Assembly: GCA_964570935.1 (NCBI GenBank)
Contig: CAZMZP010000077.1
Location: forward strand, 13,485 to 77,484
Direction: 5' to 3'
Source: JAFGJU01 sp964570935
GTDB taxonomy: Bacteria; Eisenbacteria; RBG-16-71-46; JAFGJU01
Length of the DNA: 64,000 nt
The notes under the pieces are model-generated. The model saw only the letters and a program-made list of their open reading frames with translations. It was not told where the DNA came from and ran no database searches. Positions 8,705 through 18,052 of the stretch are shown in pieces (positions within the stretch are counted from its first letter, which is position 1; every line of letters starts with the position of its first letter). A program made the position numbers and the translations under genes.

Positions 8705-10192
8705 TCAGCTCTTCGCGCCCGGGCTCGGTTCGTCGTTCCCACGCGTCTCCAGAATCGACGGCAGGATGACTGCGCACGCCGATATCAGGCCGGCATTGAC
8801 GTACCAGTTGAAGCGCATCACGTTGTGGCCGAACAGTCCCAGGAAGAGCAGCAGCCAGATGGACGCGAGCGACGCACTGGCCACGGAGCCGACGAATGAT
8901 ACGTCGTCCGACCCCGTCAGCGAGGCGGGGCCTGCCGTCCAGGCCCCGCGTGAGGGCGATGCGGACAGCCGTCCCGCCAGTCTCATGGACGCTATCACGA
9001 ACCCCGCGAACGTCAGCAATCCGAGCAGCCCGGTCTCTCCGGCCACCTGGGCCAGCAGGTTGTGGGCCTGGAGCCAGCTCTGATAGTCCGCGGGTGAATA
9101 CCGCGTGGCGTGCGCCACGCTGAAGTTCCCGACCCCGACGCCGAGCAGCGGCCTGTCCAGGAACATCTGAGCGCCCACCTTGAGTCCCGTGATTCTGCCG
9201 CGCGCCGACTCGCCCGCGGACGGGTTGCGCTCAAAGTCGAAAGTGGTCATGAACCTGTCTTTGTACTGGAGCGGCATGGCCAGCCACACGCCGGCCACGA
9301 CGATGACCGCGAGCGCGGCCACGACGACCTTCCTCCTGGACCTGAGCCAGACGTAGAACAGCATGAACAGAGCCGCGAACATGGCCGCCCGGGAGCCGGT
9401 CAGCACCACGACAAAACTGCCGGCGCAGACCACACCGAACCACACGAGCCGCCACAGGACTCCGGCCCGGGACCTCATGGTGTAGACGCCGAGACACACG
9501 GCCAGGAGCAGGCTGGCGGCCAGCGAGTTGGGGTCTCCCCTGGACACGGACGATGTGGTGGCGCGGAGAATCCCCATCCTGGTGTAGTCGTACCCTTCAG
9601 AATAGTAGAGCCTGATGCTCTCGCCGGCCATCCACACGTGCCCCAGCGCGAACACGAGCAGGAACACGTACAGTCTCTTCGGGCTGTCGACGAGCTGCGA
9701 GACGAGGAAGAACAGCACTCCTGCCTTGATCAGCTCTATCCAGGCGTCCACCGCGGCGGCCTTCCAGACTGAGGTGAAGATGGAGCAGAAACAGACAACC
9801 ACGAAAGCGGCGAGCCAGCCGGCCACGCCGCGCGAATAGGTCACCGGAGCTCTCCTGACCGCGGCCTGCAGCCCCCAGCCCAGCATGGCCAGCACCGCGG
9901 AAAGACGCTCCACGTGTATGGCCTCCAGCTGGACGACCCCCTCCTGGGGCCTGACGGCCACAAGCACCATGTAGAGCAGGAGCGCCGGAAACGGGTTGAA
10001 CAGAAGCCAGAGCGACGCGTACAGAGCAACGGTCACGATTGCCACGAGCGCGGGGTCCAGGAAGAGCAGCAGAACGCCGGCGGAGGCAGGTATGACGAAG
10101 ACTCCTATCACTTTGACGAGCATTGACGGATTGAAGAGCGGCTCTCTGTCAGAGGCCATTCCCGTACTCCATAGCGGGCGCCGCCTGTTCAT
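8705..10192 (-). CDS. O-antigen ligase/polymerase family membrane protein (Wzy_C)
   Basis: About ten hydrophobic segments surround a large periplasmic loop with the family pattern: LTGSRAAMF before it and RPLLGVGVGNF followed by AHNLLAQVAGETGLLG within and after it (about residues 345-385). These proteins polymerise or ligate glycan repeat units from undecaprenyl-diphosphate on the periplasmic face. The start overlaps the stop of the GT2 gene by 4 nt (ATGA), indicating translational coupling; ATG at residue 12 is an alternative. It is the last gene of the minus-strand glycan locus and ends 2 nt from the convergent propeller-FN3 gene. Ligase versus polymerase cannot be decided here. Confidence 0.85.
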   Translation of the reverse strand: MNRRRPLWSTGMASDREPLFNPSMLVKVIGVFVIPASAGVLLLFLDPALVAIVTVALYASLWLLFNPFPALLLYMVLVAVRPQEGVVQLEAIHVERLSAVLAMLGWGLQAAVRRAPVTYSRGVAGWLAAFVVVCFCSIFTSVWKAAAVDAWIELIKAGVLFFLVSQLVDSPKRLYVFLLVFALGHVWMAGESIRLYYSEGYDYTRMGILRATTSSVSRGDPNSLAASLLLAVCLGVYTMRSRAGVLWRLVWFGVVCAGSFVVVLTGSRAAMFAALFMLFYVWLRSRRKVVVAALAVIVVAGVWLAMPLQYKDRFMTTFDFERNPSAGESARGRITGLKVGAQMFLDRPLLGVGVGNFSVAHATRYSPADYQSWLQAHNLLAQVAGETGLLGLLTFAGFVIASMRLAGRLSASPSRGAWTAGPASLTGSDDVSFVGSVASASLASIWLLLFLGLFGHNVMRFNWYVNAGLISACAVILPSILETRGNDEPSPGAKS

Positions 10193-11229
10193 CGCCGGCC
10201 GCCTCCTTCTGGTTCGCCCGGTCGCGCCGCGCGCGGTCCTTCGAAAAGCTTCCTCCAGAACCCGGCGACGAGGCCCGCGTGAATCGCCAGGAAAGCGGCG
10301 AACACGCGAGGCAGAAGTCCCACTTCCCTCTTCGCCGACAACGCCGCGGACGTGACGGCCACCGTGGCGGCGTACGCCAGAACCAGCCCCATGAGCAGGT
10401 TCCCGGCGTGTCTCGAGAAGGCCGATCCTGCAGCCAGCGCCACTACTGCCATCGGGGGGACACCCAACAGCACGGCGCCGGTGAGCCCCCGCCGGGGGTG
10501 TTTGGCGAACAGCCGGGCGCGACCCGCGCCGTATCGCATCATTTGTCTGAACAGCGAACCCAGACTGTCGCGCGGCTTGTAGCGGATCGTGAGACGCGGG
10601 CTGGTGAACGCCTTGAGGCCGGACGCCCGCGCTCTCAGGTTGAAGTCGACGTCTTCACAGGCGTCGAACGATTCGTCGAAGAACCCGATCGTGTCGAACA
10701 CGCGTCGGGCGTAGGCCGCACCGGAGCTCTCCGGGTCGACAAAACCCTGCTCGCTTTCCGCGAATATGTGCGAACCGGGGTTGTGCCCCAACCGGGACGC
10801 CCTGGCCAGCGCGATTGCCTGCTGAGTCGCGGACAGTTCCGATGTCTGGAGCGGCTGCGGCCGGCACATGACGTCCGCCCCGGTGCTCCGGAAGAGCTGA
10901 CTCAAGCTGCCCAGCAGGAACCTGTCCGGAACCTCGCAGTGCCCATCTACGAACATGACCACGTCTCCCCTGGCCGCCCGCGCGCCCGCGTTTCTTCCGG
11001 CACTCGAGAGACGAGCCGGGTTGAGAAGCACTCTCACGTTGGAGTGGGCGCGGCTCAGCCGGGACGCGACTGCGAGTGTGTCGTCAGTCGACCCGCCGTC
11101 CACCACGAGGACCTCGAACTTGTCCGCCGGGTAATCCTGGCCCAACAGGGCCCGGAGGACGACCTCCAGGGACCCGCCCTCGTTCAGCACCGGAATCACG
11201 ACGGACACGAACAGCGGGGCGTCATCCAT
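10189..11229 (-). CDS. Family 2 glycosyltransferase, membrane-associated
   Basis: The N-terminal GT-A domain shows SVVIPVLNEGGSLEVVL, VDGGSTDDT and the acceptor-side FVDGHCEVPD, all typical of GT2. A later FDACEDVDFNLRAR matches the ED-type catalytic region. The last ~110 residues contain two or three hydrophobic segments that would tether it to the inner membrane. It likely adds a sugar to a lipid-linked repeat unit; donor and acceptor are unknown. ATG 11229 was chosen because GAGGAG lies 9 nt upstream. The start overlaps the preceding GT4 gene by 8 nt and the stop overlaps the ligase start by 4 nt, so the three are almost certainly one transcript. Confidence 0.85.
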   Translation of the reverse strand: MDDAPLFVSVVIPVLNEGGSLEVVLRALLGQDYPADKFEVLVVDGGSTDDTLAVASRLSRAHSNVRVLLNPARLSSAGRNAGARAARGDVVMFVDGHCEVPDRFLLGSLSQLFRSTGADVMCRPQPLQTSELSATQQAIALARASRLGHNPGSHIFAESEQGFVDPESSGAAYARRVFDTIGFFDESFDACEDVDFNLRARASGLKAFTSPRLTIRYKPRDSLGSLFRQMMRYGAGRARLFAKHPRRGLTGAVLLGVPPMAVVALAAGSAFSRHAGNLLMGLVLAYAATVAVTSAALSAKREVGLLPRVFAAFLAIHAGLVAGFWRKLFEGPRAARPGEPEGGGRR

Positions 11230-12433
11230 GCCCGGACACTCCTCTGTACACGTTCTGCAGGAGCTCGCACTGCCGCGCGAACGAATGACTGCCTGCGACC
11301 GCGGCCCGCGCCGACTGGCCCAGCCGGCGCGCCAGCCCCGGGTCCGAGACCAGGCGGAGGACGGCCGCGGCAAGTGCCTCGCTGTCCGCGGGGTCGACCA
11401 CCAGGCCGTTCTCTCCGTCCCGGAGCAGGTCCTTCACCCCCCCCACACCCGTGGCCACCACCGGCCTGGAGGCGGCCATCGCTTCCAGCAGCGCGTTGGG
11501 CAGCCCCTCACTCAAGGACGGCAGGACGAACACATCGGCCTCCCCAACGAACGACGCGAAATCCGGAACGAGGCCCGCAAACCTGACGCACTCCGCGCAG
11601 CCCAACCGAACAGCCTGCGAGCGAAGCCGGCCCATCAGGGGGCCGTCACCGAATATCAGCAATGCGATGTCGCCGTCCCTCTTGAGAATCGCCGGCATTG
11701 CGTCGAGCAAATGGTTCAGCCCCTTCTCGGGAGAGAGCCTCGATGCCGCGGCCAGCACGGTCCGCGCCTCGAGACTTCCGACAATGGACTCGAGTCTCTC
11801 CCTCCGCGGGCGACCCTTCTCACGCGGCGTGCCCGCCCCGCGCGGCCCGCTCGTTCCGCTCGACCCGGCCTTGGTGTCGCGCTCTCCGGCCGCGTCCGGC
11901 ACGTCGACGGCGTTGGGCACCAGGATGACCTTCCCGGGAGGAAACCCCCTGCCGGTCAGGAACATTTGCTGCTCCTTGGCCACGACCACCACGTGGCTGA
12001 CGGCGGCCAGAACTCGCCGCTCCATCCGGTGGAAAAGCCTTACTCTGAGGTTCTCCCTCGTCACTCCTCTCCAGAACACGATCTGTGGCACTCTCGAACC
12101 GCGCAGCGCGCGCCTGCATAGGAGAGAAGAACGATAGTCGTGCGTGCAGACCACGTCGGGCGCAATTTCGGAGAAGGCCTCTCTGAGCCTGCCTACCTGC
12201 CTGGGATCATAGGCCGTGAGACACGGAATCGAGCGGGCCTCCAGGCCCGCACCCCGAGCCCGCGCCACGAGCTCCGTCTCGCGTCCGTTCTCGTCGAAAC
12301 TGATCACGACCACCCGGATTCCGCTGCCCAGCGTCCTCAGAGCCTGGACGGCGTGTCCCAGTATCTGTTTCTCGGGCCCGCCGAAAAAGTTGCTCGCCCG
12401 GACGTGGACCGCCTTTATTTCATTCACGTTCAC
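11222..12433 (-). CDS. Family 4 glycosyltransferase
   Basis: The 403-residue GT-B enzyme has an N-terminal SNFFGGPEKQILGHA loop and the GT4 signature VLPSLSEGLPNALLE, followed by MAASRPVVATGVGG, the E-x7-E donor-binding region. It probably transfers a sugar from a nucleotide donor in the cytoplasm during repeat-unit assembly. The start is GTG: GTG 12433 or GTG 12427, with TCCTC (GAGGA on this strand) at 12438-12442. The open frame continues upstream but would overlap the preceding gene, so the extension was rejected. A low-complexity charged insert around residues 165-200 (TKAGSSGTSGPRGAGTPREK) separates the two Rossmann halves. Confidence 0.85.
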   Translation of the reverse strand: MNVNEIKAVHVRASNFFGGPEKQILGHAVQALRTLGSGIRVVVISFDENGRETELVARARGAGLEARSIPCLTAYDPRQVGRLREAFSEIAPDVVCTHDYRSSLLCRRALRGSRVPQIVFWRGVTRENLRVRLFHRMERRVLAAVSHVVVVAKEQQMFLTGRGFPPGKVILVPNAVDVPDAAGERDTKAGSSGTSGPRGAGTPREKGRPRRERLESIVGSLEARTVLAAASRLSPEKGLNHLLDAMPAILKRDGDIALLIFGDGPLMGRLRSQAVRLGCAECVRFAGLVPDFASFVGEADVFVLPSLSEGLPNALLEAMAASRPVVATGVGGVKDLLRDGENGLVVDPADSEALAAAVLRLVSDPGLARRLGQSARAAVAGSHSFARQCELLQNVYRGVSGHG

Positions 12434-12462
12434 TGGGTCCTCACTCTGATGGCGACACGCTT

Positions 12463-14703
12463 TCACCGGGTCTTCACGTTCGGCGTACCCTGCGGATGGA
12501 GCAGTCTCCAGTACAAACACCACAACTGCCTGAGCGCGTCCCTCATCAGGAACTTCGCGTTCGCGTCCTTCCTGGCCTGCGATCCGATCCAGGTGCGCAG
12601 GTGCGAATCCCCGGCGAGCTTCAGGATCGCCTCGGCCAGCAGGGCCGGCCTTTCTGAAGGCACGAGCAGACCGCTCTCGCAGTTCGATACTATTTCGGCG
12701 TTTCCGCCGACGTCCGTGGCCGCGATGGCGGAACCCGCAAAGCAGTACTCCAGAAGGGCGTTCGAGCATCCCTCGCTGCGGGACGAGACCACGGCCACGT
12801 CGAAGCCGGACACGTACTCGTAGGCGGCACGGTTGAACCCGTGAAACGTTACGGCGTCTCCGAGGCCAAGCTCGGCCGCAAGCGCGGTCAGTGCGCCGCG
12901 AAGCTCTCCCTCTCCGAACACCGGGAACCGCGCGGCCGGCTCCGCTTTGTGTACGAGCGAGGCGGCCTCCAGGAAGACGTCGACTCCCTTCACGTGTCTC
13001 AGGTTCGCCACGATGCCGACGCAGACGTCATGCGGCCTCAGCCCCAACTTCGACTTGGCCTCTCCCGGCGACAGCGTCGTGCCCTCCGGTACGAACATCC
13101 CGTTGTGCAGGACGACCGCCTTCGCCCGGGGTATCCTCTCGTCCTCCAGGACGCAGTCTCTGACGGCGAACGAATTGGACAGCACACACGAAGTCATTCT
13201 GTTCAGAAGCCTGATCAGGAACATCTGGGACCGCTTGCCGGTGAGGCTCCTGAGGCCCCTCCTGGCCGAGATGCGCACCGGAACTCGCGACAGCACCGCG
13301 GCGACGGTGCCCAGCACCACTGAATCGAAGAAGAACAGATGGACCACGTCGATCTTCTCCCGCCGCATCAGTCTGACAAGGATGAAGAGGCCCTTCAGGA
13401 AACCCGGGCCCAGCAGCTTCTCCACGCCCAGCACGGTCACGGGGCAGGCGAACCCCTTGGGTGCTTCTCCGCGGAGCACGCAGAGAAACGGGTTCACGAA
13501 TTCCCTGTCCACGTTTCGCAGTGTGCCCTCGAGCTGGGTCTCTGTGCCGCCCGCGTAGTCCGGGTGCAGGTAGTCGATCACGTAAAGGACGTTTAAGGAT
13601 TTCCTCTGCAGGGTCAAGGAACGCAGCCGTCTCTGCTTCACCCCGGCCATCATCGACTCGAGAGCCAGCAGGCAGGAGAACAGGTTGAGGGGCTGCTCCT
13701 CATAGCCTCCGGGCGCCTCGACCCGCGGCAGCAGGAACTGTCCCGGGGTGAGGCTCACGGCCCCGCGCACTGTTGTGAGAACCGCCTCGAACCCGACCTC
13801 CCTGGCCAGGGCCACGTCCTGCGGCCTGAAATCCGCGGCGGTGCCGTTCGGGAACGCGAAGTAGCGCACCGGCCGGCCGGCGGCCTCCTCCAGCACGCGT
13901 TTGGAGGTCATCAGCTCGCCGCGCGCCTCCTCAACCGACAGCAGGGAGAAAACTTCGTGGGTGTGACTGTGCGAGCCGATTTCGATGCCGGATTCCACCA
14001 GTGTCTTGAGATCGTCCCCGGACAGGTACAGCCCGCCCGGACAAGGGGTGTCGGTGGCAAGACCGTTCACCAGAAACAGATCCCTCAGCGCCATCTCCCT
14101 GCGCCTTGCGGGCATGTAACGCAGGAACGACTTCAGCGTTATCACGGCGTCCCGCTTCCGCACGAAGTCGCCGGTGTCGATGGAAACGGCGTAGCCCAGG
14201 TACTTCGGCAGCGTCACTCTGTCCAGCTGCCCCACCAGCCACTCGACCACGTCGGTCCAGATGAGGAAAGCCGGGTCAAGGGTCTTGCTGATGATGAAGG
14301 CGGTCGCGCATATTCCGTGCTTCTTGAGGACGGGAAGGGCGTGAGTGACGAGGCTCTTCCGTCCGTCGTCAAACGTGACGGCCAGGAGCGGCCGCCCTGT
14401 TCCCGCCCCGCGGGAGGCCGCGCCGCCTGGTCCGGCGGCCGTCAGTTCCAGAACGCGGCTCAGGGGGACCACGTCGAAGTGTGTCTTGAAATGCCGCAGC
14501 GTCTGCTCGAAAGTCTGCACGTCCACGCCGTAAGTGAGCTCGTCTCCCGCGGTGCAGACGTCGTGAAAAGTTACTATCCAGGCGTGGGGGCCGGACAGGG
14601 CTCTGCCCACACGCATCGTCATCGAGGAAAGCACGCCCGCCCGCTGGCCCAACCAGCACAGCGATTGAGTGACGTGCAGCTTCCTCGCGCCTCTTGAATT
14701 CAT
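12463..14703 (-). CDS. Fusion of polysaccharide deacetylase (NodB) and family 4 glycosyltransferase
   Basis: Residues ~40-350 are a NodB-type carbohydrate esterase domain with the metal/catalytic motif TFDDGRKS (around residue 110) and HSHTH (around 243), plus AFPNGT. From about residue 369 a complete GT4 enzyme follows, starting NVLYVIDYLHPDYAGGTETQ and holding SRSEGCSNALLEYCFAG near 641. The 746-residue chain is continuous with no stop or frame change, so it is a real fusion coupling N-deacetylation with sugar transfer (inference). The deacetylase part has no clear signal peptide, so cytoplasmic action on the lipid-linked intermediate is possible. ATG 14703 lies 15 nt after the upstream gene's stop and lacks a strong ribosome-binding site. 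Confidence 0.8.
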   Translation of the reverse strand: MNSRGARKLHVTQSLCWLGQRAGVLSSMTMRVGRALSGPHAWIVTFHDVCTAGDELTYGVDVQTFEQTLRHFKTHFDVVPLSRVLELTAAGPGGAASRGAGTGRPLLAVTFDDGRKSLVTHALPVLKKHGICATAFIISKTLDPAFLIWTDVVEWLVGQLDRVTLPKYLGYAVSIDTGDFVRKRDAVITLKSFLRYMPARRREMALRDLFLVNGLATDTPCPGGLYLSGDDLKTLVESGIEIGSHSHTHEVFSLLSVEEARGELMTSKRVLEEAAGRPVRYFAFPNGTAADFRPQDVALAREVGFEAVLTTVRGAVSLTPGQFLLPRVEAPGGYEEQPLNLFSCLLALESMMAGVKQRRLRSLTLQRKSLNVLYVIDYLHPDYAGGTETQLEGTLRNVDREFVNPFLCVLRGEAPKGFACPVTVLGVEKLLGPGFLKGLFILVRLMRREKIDVVHLFFFDSVVLGTVAAVLSRVPVRISARRGLRSLTGKRSQMFLIRLLNRMTSCVLSNSFAVRDCVLEDERIPRAKAVVLHNGMFVPEGTTLSPGEAKSKLGLRPHDVCVGIVANLRHVKGVDVFLEAASLVHKAEPAARFPVFGEGELRGALTALAAELGLGDAVTFHGFNRAAYEYVSGFDVAVVSSRSEGCSNALLEYCFAGSAIAATDVGGNAEIVSNCESGLLVPSERPALLAEAILKLAGDSHLRTWIGSQARKDANAKFLMRDALRQLWCLYWRLLHPQGTPNVKTR

Positions 14704-14717
14704 CCCTATGTGCAAGT

Positions 14718-15881
14718 TTACGCGCTCCTGGTGCCGGCCGGGTTCGGCGATCCCGCGCTGTCCCGCGGCTCGCTCGGCCGGGGCCCGCTCGGCCGGGGCC
14801 CGAGCATCTTCTTGGCGGGCTCCACGACGCGGCTCTCCACCGCGTGGAGCAGCCTTCCCTTCCACGATTTCCCGAAGAACAGCAGCTCCGAGTGCCTGGT
14901 GGCCCCGGCGGTCCACCTCAGCTTATAGAAATCCGCCTCACCGCCCATGTCGTATTCTTCGAACCCGAGCTCGAACAGGCGCCTGATGATTTCCTTGTCC
15001 AGCACGCTGCCCACGCCCAGGTCTCGTCTCTTCTCGTCGAATTCCGCCCTGAGCGCCTGGACCCGCTTTTCGCGTGTGATGTGAAACTCGAAGGCGACCG
15101 GCTCTCCGTTGAGCCGCATCAGCCACAAGCTCAACTCACCCCTGCTCCCGAATCTCTCAGCCAGCAGTGCATAGAACTTCCTGCTTTCCGGGTCGCTGCC
15201 TATGGCGCGGCCCCGGGACGCCTTCCAGCTCGCGGCGCCTACGCGGAAAAGAGTGTCCATCGCGGCCGCGGCCGCCCCGGCGTCCGTGATGTGCTCCACC
15301 TCGACCTTCCCCACCGCGGAAATCCTGTTCTCCTTGTTGTGGAGCGAGCGCCTCAGGTTCCTCGGCCGCGAGTCGAAGAACTCCTGCCAAGGCCCAGTCA
15401 TCCCCAGAAGGGGCGAGCTCATGGTCTCCCTGCTGAGTAAGAGGAACCCGGCCGCCGACGCCTCGTCCACCGCGAGCTCGAACAGCAGGCTCCCGTGCGG
15501 GACGTTCTCCAGTACCACCAGGTCCCAGCCCGGCAGGCGGAGCGTCTCCCGGACGAGGAGCCGCGCCAGCTCGCTCCGGCCTTCCCTCACCAGAAACGCG
15601 CACCGCGGCGCGTGCCTGTTATACAGGAACCTGAGCTGCGCGCACGGGACCGCCCTGTACGTGCCCCCGGCGACGCAGACGGGCGCGACCGCCATCAGCG
15701 TGTCTCCTTCGAAAAGGGTCACGAGCGAAAGCCGCGTCTTCCGCCCGAACGCCTCGATCCAGCACGAGAACCATTCGTGGCTGAGGGCCGGTGACAGCGG
15801 CCACGGCCCGGCCGTGAGAGAATCCCACTGTCCCGCAAGCTGATTGAATCGTTCTTTTTCGCAGATGATCTCGGTTCTCAT
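14718..15881 (-). CDS. GNAT/FemAB-like acetyltransferase (Acetyltransf_6, CelD/BcsL type)
   Basis: The 387-residue protein shows the family landmarks SHEWFSCWIEAFG near the start, SRPRNLRRSLHNKENR in the middle, and the C-terminal GEPVAFEFHITRE and LGVGSVLDKEIIRRLFELG. Such proteins occur in bacterial exopolysaccharide and cellulose loci and are thought to acylate glycans or peptides. The last ~30 residues are Pro/Arg/Ser-rich repeats (GPRPSGPRPSEPR), likely disordered. It lies between a second acetyltransferase gene and the deacetylase-GT4 fusion on the same strand with tight spacing. The acyl donor and acceptor are not predictable from sequence. Confidence 0.8.
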   Translation of the reverse strand: MRTEIICEKERFNQLAGQWDSLTAGPWPLSPALSHEWFSCWIEAFGRKTRLSLVTLFEGDTLMAVAPVCVAGGTYRAVPCAQLRFLYNRHAPRCAFLVREGRSELARLLVRETLRLPGWDLVVLENVPHGSLLFELAVDEASAAGFLLLSRETMSSPLLGMTGPWQEFFDSRPRNLRRSLHNKENRISAVGKVEVEHITDAGAAAAAMDTLFRVGAASWKASRGRAIGSDPESRKFYALLAERFGSRGELSLWLMRLNGEPVAFEFHITREKRVQALRAEFDEKRRDLGVGSVLDKEIIRRLFELGFEEYDMGGEADFYKLRWTAGATRHSELLFFGKSWKGRLLHAVESRVVEPAKKMLGPRPSGPRPSEPRDSAGSPNPAGTRSA

Positions 15882-15903
15882 CCTGCCCCGGTTGGGGCCC
15901 TCC

Positions 15904-16710
15904 TCACTCCTGGCCCCCGCCTCCCGGTCCGGTCCGGGGCCGGGCGCCGGGCTCGCTCCCGGGCGAACCGCACGTCGAGAACATTTTCTCGAGCAGCCTC
16001 TCCGGCCTCGTCGAGAACAACTGTATTCCCAGGATGCGCGTGAAACGCACCTGGCCCAAGGGCACGAACCCCAGCGAACAGAACAGGCCAGCCGATGCCG
16101 CGTTGCTCCGGGGTATGTGACACACCACTCCCGCGAAGGATTCGTCTCTCAGGAATTGTAGAGTCTCCGCCAGCAGCGCCGCTCCGATTCCCTTTCTTCT
16201 CATCTGTGGCGCGACGTACACGTCGCTCAGATAGGCGATCCGACCGGGCAGGTCGAGGGCCCTTTCGAAATCCACTATGAAGACGCGCCCGCCTCCGACC
16301 TTGCAGAAGGCAACGGTTTGGCCGGCGGGAGCCCAGAGCGTCCATCGGTGGCCGCACTCAACGGCCACGTCCAGTTCCCGCTCGTCCGCGGCCCAGGCCA
16401 GCCCGCCGGAGCGGCGGAGCCACTCGGCCAGCTCACGCGGGTCGGCGACCGCGAAATCGCGTGTGGTTGCGCCTGCCGCGGAAGGGGGCGGCGGGCCGAA
16501 GCCTGCGACTCCTCCTCCCGGCTGCCGGGACGCAGTGCCCGGCTGCGAGTCCGCCGGGGACAGCTCTTTCCCGAACCAGACAGCGGAGTTGGTCTTGAAG
16601 ACCGCACTGCCCAACCGCGCGGCCACCCGTCTGAGCAGTTCCGCAGTTCCTCGGGTTCGCCAGATTTCAGCGGCCCTTCTAACAGGGTCCGGATGAGAAG
16701 TGTGGTCCAT
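15904..16710 (-). CDS. GNAT family N-acetyltransferase
   Basis: The C-terminal half carries the acetyl-CoA-binding signature VAPQMRRKGIGAALL, then NAASAGLFCSLGF, as in classical GNAT enzymes. The N-terminal third contains a Pro/Gly/Ser-rich insert (PGGGVAGFGPPPPSAAG) that looks like a linker; the N-terminus (RRAAEIWRTRGTAELLRRVAARLG) is basic and amphipathic. The start overlaps the end of the radical SAM gene by 32 nt. A role in modifying glycan precursors is suggested by context alone. Confidence 0.75.
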   Translation of the reverse strand: MDHTSHPDPVRRAAEIWRTRGTAELLRRVAARLGSAVFKTNSAVWFGKELSPADSQPGTASRQPGGGVAGFGPPPPSAAGATTRDFAVADPRELAEWLRRSGGLAWAADERELDVAVECGHRWTLWAPAGQTVAFCKVGGGRVFIVDFERALDLPGRIAYLSDVYVAPQMRRKGIGAALLAETLQFLRDESFAGVVCHIPRSNAASAGLFCSLGFVPLGQVRFTRILGIQLFSTRPERLLEKMFSTCGSPGSEPGARPRTGPGGGGQE

Positions 16711-17896
16711 CTGCCAGGTCCGGCGCGCCTCTTCGACCGGCGCGCCTTATTAAGTATTGCGAGAAGCGTTTCGACACTGACTCGACGAGACTCGGGTTCC
16801 TCTGCACGGACAGTATGCACTCAGTGCAGATCCCTATGTTCTTTCCTTCCTGGGCGCGGATGAATTCTCTGTGCTTCTGGTTGCCCCAGATCTCTCCCAG
16901 GGGACGCTCCGTGACGTTGCCCAGATGATACCCCGAGAAGAACGGACAGCAGAGCACGTTGCCGGCCGGGTCCAGTATGACGTGAGTTCTACACACATAG
17001 CAGCTTTTCCACGGCAGCTTGCCCGAGCTCATCTGCTGCGGGAGCAGGACGTCTATGTTCTCCGTGTTGAACGTCACTCCCCTGGGCCTCCGCGCCGAGT
17101 GCGTCCCGGCGATCCAGTCCTTCAGGTACTTGACGTCTTCCTCAGTCAGGTACTGGGTTTCGCTCTGGGCGACGTAGTAAGGGTCGGGCAAGACACCCGC
17201 GACGGCGGAGCGGGCTATCGCGGCCGGGCTGACCTCGCCGACGTACTCGAGCGCGAGCACGTCCGGCTTTAAGTCTTCGGCCAGGTCTATGAGGGGGGCG
17301 AGCCTCCTGGCGTTGACCCTGGAAACCGTGCAATTGATGACTATCTGAGGGACGCGGCCGTCCTTTGACAGAGCCTCTCTCGCCTTCATCACGTTACGGA
17401 GGGCGGCCAGAGCCCTGTCGAACGCGCCGGGCGTGCCCCTGATCGCGTCGTGCGTGTCCCCCACGCCGTCGATGGAGACGGCCACCACCCTGGTGCCCGA
17501 GAGCACCGTGTCGCGCGCCGCCCCGGCGTCCATCAGGAGCCCGTTCGTCACCAGGTCACATGGAATTCCGTTTTCCGACGCGCACCGTACCAGAGGAAAC
17601 AGAACGTCCGGACGGAGCAGCGCGTCCCCTCCGAACATCTCGAAGTGGGAGACGCCGGCCCGGCGGAAATCGCCGACCAGGCGCGTCCAGCTCTCGAGCG
17701 GCATCTCGGTCTCGGTGCTTCCCCGCTTCCACATGACGCAGGTCGTGCATCGCGAGGAGCACCGGTACGTGATGAAGAGAAGGCCGTGAGTGGGCCTGAC
17801 CAGCCGGTAGGCGACTTCTCGCCTGAGAAGTCTGCGGACAAATCGCGCGGTGTCCCTTACGTCCAGATGTACCTCCTCGAGCGGGCGGCGGACCAC
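16679..17896 (-). CDS. Radical SAM protein with SPASM-like C-terminal cluster region
   Basis: The CxxxCxxC motif (Cys46, Cys50, Cys53; CSSRCTTC) binds the catalytic 4Fe-4S cluster that cleaves S-adenosylmethionine. FGGDALLRPD and VAVSIDGVGDTHDAIRG are further core radical SAM elements. Near the C-terminus, CYVCRTHVILDP, LCCPFF and GICTECI supply extra cysteines in a SPASM-like arrangement that would hold auxiliary clusters. The reaction is unknown; in glycan loci such enzymes may modify sugars or peptides. GTG 17896 is the only start downstream of the promoter at 17952-17979 and has no clear ribosome-binding site. It appears to be the first gene of the operon running down to the O-antigen ligase. 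Confidence 0.8.
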   Translation of the reverse strand: MVRRPLEEVHLDVRDTARFVRRLLRREVAYRLVRPTHGLLFITYRCSSRCTTCVMWKRGSTETEMPLESWTRLVGDFRRAGVSHFEMFGGDALLRPDVLFPLVRCASENGIPCDLVTNGLLMDAGAARDTVLSGTRVVAVSIDGVGDTHDAIRGTPGAFDRALAALRNVMKAREALSKDGRVPQIVINCTVSRVNARRLAPLIDLAEDLKPDVLALEYVGEVSPAAIARSAVAGVLPDPYYVAQSETQYLTEEDVKYLKDWIAGTHSARRPRGVTFNTENIDVLLPQQMSSGKLPWKSCYVCRTHVILDPAGNVLCCPFFSGYHLGNVTERPLGEIWGNQKHREFIRAQEGKNIGICTECILSVQRNPSLVESVSKRFSQYLIRRAGRRGAPDLADGPHFSSGPC

Positions 17897-17951
17897 GGGA
17901 CGGACGCCGCGCGGGTCTCACGAGCGCGGAGGCAATCCGTTCCCGGTCCAC

Positions 17952-17979
17952 AGAATAAGACAAGAAGCGGAACTGTCAA
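17952..17979 (-). promoter_or_regulatory. Sigma-70-type promoter of the glycan operon
   Basis: On the minus strand TTGACA (perfect) and TATTCT are 16 nt apart. The predicted start is ~50 nt before the radical SAM GTG codon. Confidence 0.6.
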
Positions 17980-18052
17980 CAGGGGAAACCAGGAAACGGG
18001 CGGAAAACGGGGGCTCGCGGACCCGAGCACCGGGGGGGCCGGGCCGCGCCGT

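Noticed and set aside
7554..8777. Long minus-strand frame opposite the propeller-FN3 gene
   Set aside because: Arg-rich and featureless; the plus-strand gene has recognisable FN3 domains.
12434..12769. N-terminal extension of the GT4 gene
   Set aside because: It would overlap the deacetylase-GT4 fusion by ~300 nt and encodes a low-quality Arg-rich stretch; the GTG at 12433 follows a ribosome-binding site.
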